64,000 nucleotides of DNA, from the NCBI RefSeq assembly GCF_032854445.1, contig NW_027018014.1, positions 55,431 through 119,430 of the forward strand, read 5' to 3'. The notes below the pieces were generated by a model. The model saw nothing but the letters and a program-made list of their open reading frames with translations. It was not told the origin of the DNA and made no database searches. Shown in pieces: positions 56,276-64,000 of this stretch. The stretch's first letter is position 1. Each line of letters opens with the position of its first letter. The position numbers were made by a program, and so were the translations under genes. Source of the DNA: Liolophura sinensis. Lineage: Eukaryota; Mollusca; Polyplacophora; Chitonida; Chitonidae.

Positions 56276-56955
56276 GAAGGTATGTGGATAACATTGCTGT
56301 ACTGGCGAACGTGTTCCCCGAAATCACTCAGTTTCGAAACTGAAAAAGGGAAACTGTCTCAAATGCATTTCTTAAAGCTGTCATGGCTGTGTTGCCCATC
56401 TTCCTCACGTAGGCCTACATTTCCGTCACATGTATTAAACCTAGAGTGGATTTCCTTGTTGTACGCACTCTCCTTGCACTCTATGCCGCTATCCATAGCA
56501 GTTCGTAATGTTAAATTTAGCGCCTTTGCCGTACAAATATCTGATCCTAAGAAAAAGCAGGAACTTGAGCATTGGAGGTAATCAGTTTTAGACCATATAT
56601 TGTTAGATAATGGTACAGATTCTTGACTGTGGTCAAGACCCCCTTGGAGGGAAAAGGCCCACGGGATAAGAATAATAGAGCTTAAAAATGAGGGAGGAAT
56701 AAACAATGAGAATGTTAAAATAGTAAGCATAGGTAAATAGAAGGAAAGAACCATTTTTTTCTTACAGGCTACACAAGTATGATAGTGAATGGCTGAGAAC
56801 AACATTGCAAATCAATGTACCTATGAAGCCAGAATGATAAAAAAACTCTGCTTTCACAAATAAAATGCCTGTGGTATATTTTCTAAAGTATTCAGAAAGG
56901 CAGCAAGGAAACATTGACGTCCACTGAAAATTCGTTACCTGTGTATTGTTAGAAT
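56276..56955. other. Gene-free stretch
   Basis: Overlapping frames at 56270-56581 (plus) and 56359-56805 (minus) have no recognisable domain or splice context. Confidence 0.35.
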
Positions 56956-57130
56956 CTGTAGTATTTATTGATTTGATTTGAAGTACGTGCTTAGGATTAT
57001 GTCACTTATATACGACTGCCGCTGTCATAGTGAGAGGAAACTGGGCTACATGTCCAACTTCATGTCACTGGAAGACTCTCCCACATACGGCAACAGGGGA
57101 AGTCAGCAAGAGCTGGGTTACCTCACAACC
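56956..57130 (-). mobile_element. SINE copy, highly diverged
   Basis: TTTATTGATTTGATTTGAAG, ATGTCACTTATATACGACTG and CTCCCACATACGGCAAC match the SINE at lower identity. Confidence 0.55.
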
Positions 57131-58519
57131 GTGACGTTGATGGGAATTTGTGAAAGATTGGAATAAAACGCTCGGCCTGCGGCTTAGTGGTTAAACAATG
57201 GCCACCCTTCGTCATCAGCGGGATATATAGTACTTTTAAGTCAACACTGTCTAAATTAGTTGTAAATTTCAGTAAGTTTAAATTTAAACACAATTATGAC
57301 TAAATTATATAGGGCAAGATCCATCAGTTGCAGTAGGTCTAATACATAAAATAGTACAAATTTACAGCTTCATATGTGTGAGAGAAATATTTACAGCTTC
57401 TAAATTTACACTGAAATGTGTTTCTGACAAAGTTGCAAGTTTTGACAGTGAAGAAATCGCTGTTTGTTTGCTTGTTTACTTGTTGTTTGAGTTTTTTTTT
57501 TTTTAACAAAAGATATCGTTTTCCTCCAAGAAAAAAAAACAACCTCTTCATATGACAGCTTGCCCAATATCAGAATTTATTTACGGATTTTTGTGCTTTT
57601 GGGGGAGAATTGATGAATTATTCAGTTTAGTTATTTACGACTTTCGGTCCATAGCGCCTTTTTTTCTATTGACCAATCAGGGCAATGAAAAGAGATTGGC
57701 TCTTTGTGATTAAATCTCTTTTTTTTTCACCTACGATTCAGCGTATTATATTCTCTCTTAGTCTAGCCGTGGGGTGGGAGTGGGTAGGGTTTCTTCACAG
57801 TGTTGAACCAAACCAATAAATCTCAAATTCTAAACATAGCACGGTTATGTGACCTTCAATAGGTGGCATGTATCAGCGAACAGTGATAATTTGCGCATGA
57901 CAGGTCCAGGAGTTGAATTAGGTTTGTGTTACCTACCCTGGCGGTATATCACATCTTTATTTCTAGTCTGGACGATTTCCTATTTATTTTGAGGTTTGTT
58001 TATTTCCTTTACGCTCACTTTCGAGACTTTGTCACAAGAAAAACGTGATGTAGATTGCATTATAGACTTTTAACCTGTTGGCTATAATCAGTTCTCTGTA
58101 ATATCAGCGATACCCACTATCAAAATTACGTTTAGTCAGCGACGCGTAACAAGACAGGCTCTACACATTTCAACTTTGTCCACAAGAAAAACCTGCTTAC
58201 ATGCACCAAAATAAAAATCTAACAGCACATTTCCTTTATGGCTTTTATGGTTTATGACAAACATTTCACTAGTGCTTGGTTCGTCGGATATCTCATACTA
58301 ACTTTACCGCACGTAAAAAAAAGGGGACAAACCATGCCTCATCAAAGTCAGGCGCTGAAATTTGTGGCCAGAGTGGCCAAACTCTATGGCCACATTCCGA
58401 ATAATAATAATCATCGCCATTGTCGCATAAACATACTCAATTTGAGTATACGTACAGCTGTAACATTGACACTAATCGACACAATAAATCAGATTTAGTG
58501 TGAATCATAGCAACAAATA
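57131..58519. other. Gene-free stretch
   Basis: No coding or repeat signal is supported. Confidence 0.45.
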
Positions 58520-59225
58520 TAATTCAGTCAGATTGCTTTTGAGTAATCAGTTGCTCATGTAGTATACCAGTTTTATACATACGTTGTCCTTAACAACGGG
58601 CAAATATCAATTAATCAGATTCATTTTGGCTCTTCACTTACACATGTTATATATAAGTTATATACTTACCTTGTCCTCGACGACTGGGAAGATACAATCA
58701 ATCAGACTCACTCTGAGTATTTAGAACAAAGCTGCATTTATGTCTTTGATGATCAGTAGAAATGAATGAAATTCACTTCGAGCTTGACAAACTGTGTACA
58801 TGACATTTGCTGAGCAGGCCGTAAAATCAGAGTCATCTTGAATATTCAGTACATAGTTGCATTGGTGGCTTTGCTGATAGTACAAATCCATAAGATTTTC
58901 TTTGATTATTAAGTACAAAGGTACGTTTATGTCTGTGATGAGGAGTAGAAATCAGTGAGATTCATTTTGTTGTTTGACAATTATATACAAGGCATTACTG
59001 GGCGGACACTATTATTATTAAATAGATTCACTTTGGGTATTTAGTTTTATTCATAACAATACAGAGGAGACGTAATCAGTCAGATTCAATTTAGGTATTC
59101 ACCTTCAGCTATGACAACAACTGAGGAGGCGTAATCGGTCAGATTCACGTTGAGTGTTCAGTTTTAGTCATGACGCTACCGAGGAGATGTATTCAGTCAG
59201 ATTCACTTTATATGTGTTCATAGAA
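58520..59225 (+). repeat. Degenerate minisatellite (CAGATTCACTTTGAGTATT-like)
   Basis: About nine units of 60-90 bp share AATCAGTCAGATTCA(C/A)TTT and a GTATTTAGTA-like block alternating with TTTATGTCTTTGATGA. Confidence 0.7.
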
Positions 59226-59239
59226 AAACGATTAGAAAA

Positions 59240-59800
59240 CTAAATAAACAAGATATACGCTCTATCTTGTGGGATAATTGTGGATAGGTGTACACGTATA
59301 GGTGACATAGCTTAAACAAAACCAGGAAAGAAAATGAAACTTTTATTGACTGGTTAAATTTAGTAAATGAACGATGGGTTATCCCAAAAAGAGTCTTTAT
59401 GCTCTAATAATGAAAGTCAATGTAGTAACAAGATTTACGCTCTATCTTGTGGGATAATTGTGGATAAGGTGTACACGTATAGGTGACATAGCTTAAACAA
59501 AACCAGGAAAGAAAATGAAACTTTTATAGATTGGTTAAATTTAGTAGATGAAACGATGGGTTATCTCAAAAGGAGTCTTTATGCTCTAATAATGAAAGTC
59601 AATGTAGTAACAAGATTTACGCCTCTATCTTGTGGGATAATTGTGGATAGGTGTACACGTATAGGTGACATAGCGTAAACAAAACCAGGAAAGACAATGA
59701 AACTTTTACTGATTGGTTGAATTTAGTAGATGAACGATGGGTATCCTAAAAAGAGTCCTTGTGCTCTAATAACGAAAACCAATATAGTAACTGGTAAAAA
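59240..59800 (+). repeat. Three tandem copies of about 187 bp
   Basis: Three nearly identical units start at about 59249, 59437 and 59617 with CTATCTTGTGGGATAATTGT, GTACACGTATAGGTGACATA and AACAAAACCAGGAAAGA. A fourth diverged relative lies at 62185-62360. Confidence 0.9.
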
Positions 59801-61276
59801 TACTTTGTTGTTTATTCCGAAAACGATTATTTAAATGCTGGCGTTCTATAAATCTCCTATACTTCGGTTTCTTGGAAATCATTGTAATTGGTGTAGACTA
59901 CAAAATACAGTATATTACATGTGCGGGGAACTCTTCTGTGTGTAAAGTTTAATACGTTTGAGCAGCAGAGATTCCTGTGGATGTTTTTGTGTTGGCAGGC
60001 ATTGATCGTTTACGAGGACAAGCGTATTCAGCTCCAGCTGACCACAGAGAGAGTGCACCTTAACACTTTCGCACGAAGAGAGACAGTCGTGTTATCGTTC
60101 AATCTAATGATGTGTGTCTTCTAGAAATGTATCCCTTAATAAATGAGATTGTTGTCACTCAGATTTTTATGTTATGTTTCATATCTACAGTCTTCGTGAG
60201 GGTTACGACTGTATTTTCTTTACTGTAATTATAGTAAATGCTAAGCCTGTTTTACTTTCGTTTTTTGTAACTTTTTTGCTGCTCACACAATACATAAGGC
60301 ACGCCACACGTAGGCGGACTCTTATGTGCTCGTTCTGTCTTCTCAAAGGTAATAAATGATGGAATGTTTTCATTGGATTTGTAGTGCTCATGTATTAACG
60401 GTGATTATTAATACATCTTCCAAGAGTGAGAAACTGTTAGATTTGAATGTAACAGCTATCCTGGTAAAGTCTACAGTCAGTTTCATCAAATGTAGTATTG
60501 TGTTTACATCGTCATGGCGACTAAAATGACATAAATTATTATGGTTGCCATAGAAATCAGCTAGTGATTTAATTTGAGATAGCTGTTAGTTAGGAGGCTG
60601 GTTAATATTCAGGCTATGTCTTGCGTCATGATGTGTTGTAAGTTAGAGGAAAAGTCACATTAACTTTTACAACATCAGTCCGAAGATTTCCTGGCTTCCA
60701 AGATTTGTTCCTGTGCGTTAATTCTGTCATATCTGAAGTAATCAACTTCTTATTTCCTCCGATTACAAGTTCTTGGAGAGTTGTTTTTACAACAAAATAT
60801 AGTGAGCGCTTCACTGGCACAGCGATTAGAGCGTACGCCTCGAAGATGGGTGGGCTTGGGTTTAACTTGGAGTTATGTCATACCAAAGGCTTTCATGAGA
60901 AGAAGACGCAGTATATATGTATAGACGCCTCCATTGCTGCATCCCCCAATGCCCTTGTCCATACATCTGTTTGCTGATCTGTTTGCGAAAAGGAGGCCGT
61001 TAGGATTTGAATGGAGATTTGCCAACAGCTAGTCACAAAGGTACATGGGAGACAAGGGCGGTGATGTGGCGGTGACGGTACATGTCAGTCAAGTCAAGCG
61101 TCTGAACTTATAACTCTTCGTTGTCAAATGACTGAGGAATTTCTGTGATGTAAAATTCCAAGTATACGCTGTATAAGCATACATACATAAGACCACAGAC
61201 TATTATCTCCCCTTTACTCATGCAGTCTCATACGCAACCATATATAAACCATGTCGAAAACGGGTCTATGCGCATT

Positions 61277-61278
<2 letters not shown>
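59801..61278. other. Left copy of a diverged duplication, no gene
   Basis: Blocks at 60455-60600, 60645-60715, 60808-60900 and 61170-61240 have counterparts to the right of 61870. The part at 60808-60880 (GGCACAGCGATTAGAGCG) looks like a tRNA-derived SINE head. Frames here lack recognisable domains. Confidence 0.5.

Positions 61279-61279
<1 letters not shown>

Positions 61280-61371
<92 letters not shown>
61280..61371. repeat. (AT)n microsatellite
   Basis: About 46 AT units, the longest in the window. Confidence 0.95.
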
Positions 61372-61375
<4 letters not shown>

Positions 61376-64000
61376 TACATACATATAAGTTGGCGAGTCC
61401 AATCAGCAGATGTAGTCGTGAGCAATTTTACATTACTCATTCTGCCAATCGCCAGCATTATCATCATATTCACTTATTTTTCTTTTCTTGTTCTTTTCTA
61501 CTTTCTGCTGCTGTCTTAGATAGAAAAGGAGACATATACGTGAAGAACAGTGGGCGGCGCTCTTTACGGTTTTACGTGATCGCCTTGCCGGAAGACATGG
61601 AGTATGCATGTCGGTTGTTACGGGAGGGGAAAAGTGGGGGATGGCTGTAAAAGAACATGTAGAGTAGAAAGAGACACAATTTGCCCCAGTCACCCAAGCG
61701 AGACTTGCCAGACATGCCCGATGTGCCTTTTTACCCTGAAATGAAACCATCCCATGTTACGAGGCAAGGCGAATTCAATGTTGTGGCAGTTTTTAATACC
61801 TGTAATTTATGAAAGCATCCGCCATGTAATATGTGGCCTAGATTATGCGTCCCTTCTCGTGCCAGCCTGGTGGTTTCGAGTAAATAAAAGACAACAATCT
61901 CCGAGATATGCCGATTCGAAGTGCGCACAATGACCAGTAGAAATCATTGAGATTCACATTAAGCTGGGCAGTTGTATACATGTCATTCTGAGTGTTCAGT
62001 GTATAACAATCAGATTCAGCTTGAGTATTTAGAGCACAGTTGTATTTATGTCTTTGCTGAGTAGTGGAAATCATCAGACTCACTCTAAGTTTCAGAGTTG
62101 TATACAGGACAATATTAAGCTGAGAACAGTAATCAGATTCACTTTATATATGATCATAGCACAACTATAAGAAAACTAAATAGAGAAGATTTACTTTCTT
62201 GTGAATGATGGTAATTATAGCCAGCTGTGCACGTATAGGTGACGTATCTTAAACAAAGAATGGAAAGAAAATAAAACTTTTATTGATTGATTAATAAAAT
62301 ATTCGGTATCCCAAAAAGACGCGTCTCTACCTGTTAATGAATGGACAAACATAGCACCCGGTTAAAAATGGTGTTTGTAATCTGTTCATGAATTCGAGCT
62401 ATGAATTGCAATAGACACTTGTAAAAACTGTTGGGTAAATGATGTGCTGTTTGTTCCGAAACGAATTTACTGTTTAAATGGCGGCCTTCTATAACTCTCC
62501 CTTCACTTGTTTTTTTTTTTCTTCAGAAATCGTTGAAGGAGAATTTGAATGAAAAACCTGTCCTTCCACAATTCCACATGTGTTTCATCAAACGTAACAC
62601 TGATTTACCTCAGCGGCCACTAGAATGCTATATAAATGGTTGCCATGGAAATCAGCTTTCTTGAATTTTTAGGAATTAATGAGTTGTGCAGAGATTAGTA
62701 AACATCCAGACCGCTTATACCTCGCATAATGGATAGAGCGTCCTCTTCGAAGTTGGGAAACACGGTATCAAACGCTGAGAGGTTAGAGCAAAGAAACATG
62801 ACTGGTTGACCCGGTGTCAGTATAATGTGACTGGGTGTCACATCTGGTGTCGTCGACATGATTCTCCAATGGCGGCAGCACTTTGTCGGCATGCACCTCG
62901 CCCAGGAAGGCAAGATGTATGTATATACACCTAATGACTCCTCGCCGTCATGTGACTGAAAATTTCTTAAGGACCACGATAAACCCCAAGCATTGATTCA
63001 TTTATTCATTGAAAATCGGGGGACCTTAAATTAGTCTTGGGTCAGGCCATACCAAAGACTTTAAAACTGGTAATCGTTGCTTATTTCTTTGGCGCTTAGC
63101 ACTAAGAGGTTGGAGCAAGGGCACGTCTGCTTGACCCAGTGTGAGTTTAATGTGACTTGGTAGGGTGTCACATATGGTGTCCTCGGAATGGTGCTTCAGT
63201 GTCGGCAGTATAACCTTATAACTCCTGCTGGTCAAATGAAAATTGATAAATGCGACATAAAACCCCCATACATTTATACATACACACACAGTAAACATCC
63301 ACGCTCTTTTTCAGCTGTGTTAGTGTGTTTTAATTTCAGGGAAATGTGACATTAACTTCCAAGGCAACAGTCCCCAGATTTCCAGGTGTCTTGGATTTAT
63401 TCCACTTCTTTGAAAGAAGTCGTTGTTTCTGCCTTGCTCTGAATAATGAAGCTCTCTTTTCCTGCAAGTACTACAGAGTTCTTATACCAAAGATAGACTA
63501 GATTATCTCCCTTTACTCACGCGCTATCATAAGCATGCATGTTCTGATAGTGAATTGAAAAGGGATCTAACCACCCTTTCTTTTTAAATTGTCAGAATGT
63601 ACAAAACCGTCTCCTCCTCACTAAGGAAGTATGGCCAAGAACAATTGACGTTGCTGGATACGAAAAGGACTTTCTATTCTTCCCCTCATTATGTGTGCAT
63701 CTGTGACTAGGATTCGAAGGAAATAAACAACCATGTTTTACTTCGCAAGCTTATTGGGATAAGCTTCACAAGCTTAAAGGGAAACGATTCTGATTGGTCT
63801 GGTCTGAGAGATAGGTAAGCCCAGGCTATGCCTATCCTACGCTGAATTTTTGGTATGGCACATCTATTCAAGGGAGACCAAGGCTGTATGGTTTAACACA
63901 GGAAACCTTATCTGCACTGTGAGCCGATCAGCGCCAATTCTGTATCCTTTTATTGGAGTGTTTCTTCTACCGCTGAAGATAAAAAAAAGTTCTACCATAT
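61372..64000. other. Right copy of the duplication and window end, no gene
   Basis: From about 61870 the sequence parallels 58500-61250 at low identity and with gaps. No coding exon is supported, and nothing specific is recognised after 63560. Confidence 0.5.

Noticed and set aside
56270-56805. Overlapping 103- and 148-codon frames on opposite strands
   Set aside because: No domain, splice site or codon signal favours either strand.

Overview
The window looks like animal nuclear DNA, most likely from a mollusc (gastropod or bivalve). The evidence is: single exons with consensus splice sites; many copies of a tRNA-derived SINE with a mollusc-type conserved tail (ATAAGTGAAATATT, then a GTAAAACACCAAT-type end); I/Nimb-like LINEs with zinc-knuckle ORF1, endonuclease, RT and RNase H; Polinton capsid and polymerase remnants; a GT11 fucosyltransferase; a sarcoplasmic calcium-binding-type EF-hand exon; and many minisatellites. 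No bacterial operons, rRNA, intact tRNA or CRISPR array were seen. The species is an inference.

Layout. 1-470 is a LINE fragment. 471-3669 is a decayed Polinton/adintovirus-type virion block: a capsid-like gene on the minus strand and a penton-like gene plus two further ORFs on the plus strand. 3670-5770 is repeats and a short hairpin. 5770-14283 holds two head-to-tail defective LINE copies, the second split by a truncated Ty3/Gypsy element (10764-12140). 14972-15130 is a candidate first exon (minus) with two DR1 motifs upstream. 17854-18053 is a cadherin-repeat exon (minus). 18061-25136 is a tyrosine-recombinase gene cut in two by a 5.7-kb LINE (18508-24206) flanked by a perfect 10-bp target-site duplication.

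25137-26905 and 33360-35745 are two complex repeat arrays in inverted orientation. Between them lie two bZIP-like exons (26906-26945 and 27473-27736), a hAT-type transposase pseudogene and a Polinton-type DNA polymerase B fragment. A degenerate C2H2 zinc-finger gene follows at 35800-36231. A truncated fucosyltransferase pseudogene (36739-37063, plus) is an inverted partial copy of the apparently intact terminal exon at 41619-42607 (minus). 46230-48979 is a CACTA/Tnp2-like transposase pseudogene with a visible exon/intron boundary. 51230-53420 is a 96-bp-period minisatellite, followed by a CRE-bearing hairpin and a frameshifted EF-hand exon (54316-54841). The last 9 kb is noncoding: related minisatellites, a 3x187-bp repeat and a diverged duplication of about 2.5-3 kb.

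Host genes are represented only by isolated exons (cadherin, bZIP, fucosyltransferase terminal exon, EF-hand, one unidentified first exon). Most of the rest is nested or decayed mobile DNA, so insertion order can be read in several places. No intact new multi-gene system was found. The strongest structural novelties are the inverted complex arrays around 27-33 kb, the LINE-split recombinase, and the dispersed Polinton pieces. All homology calls are from motif recognition without a database search.
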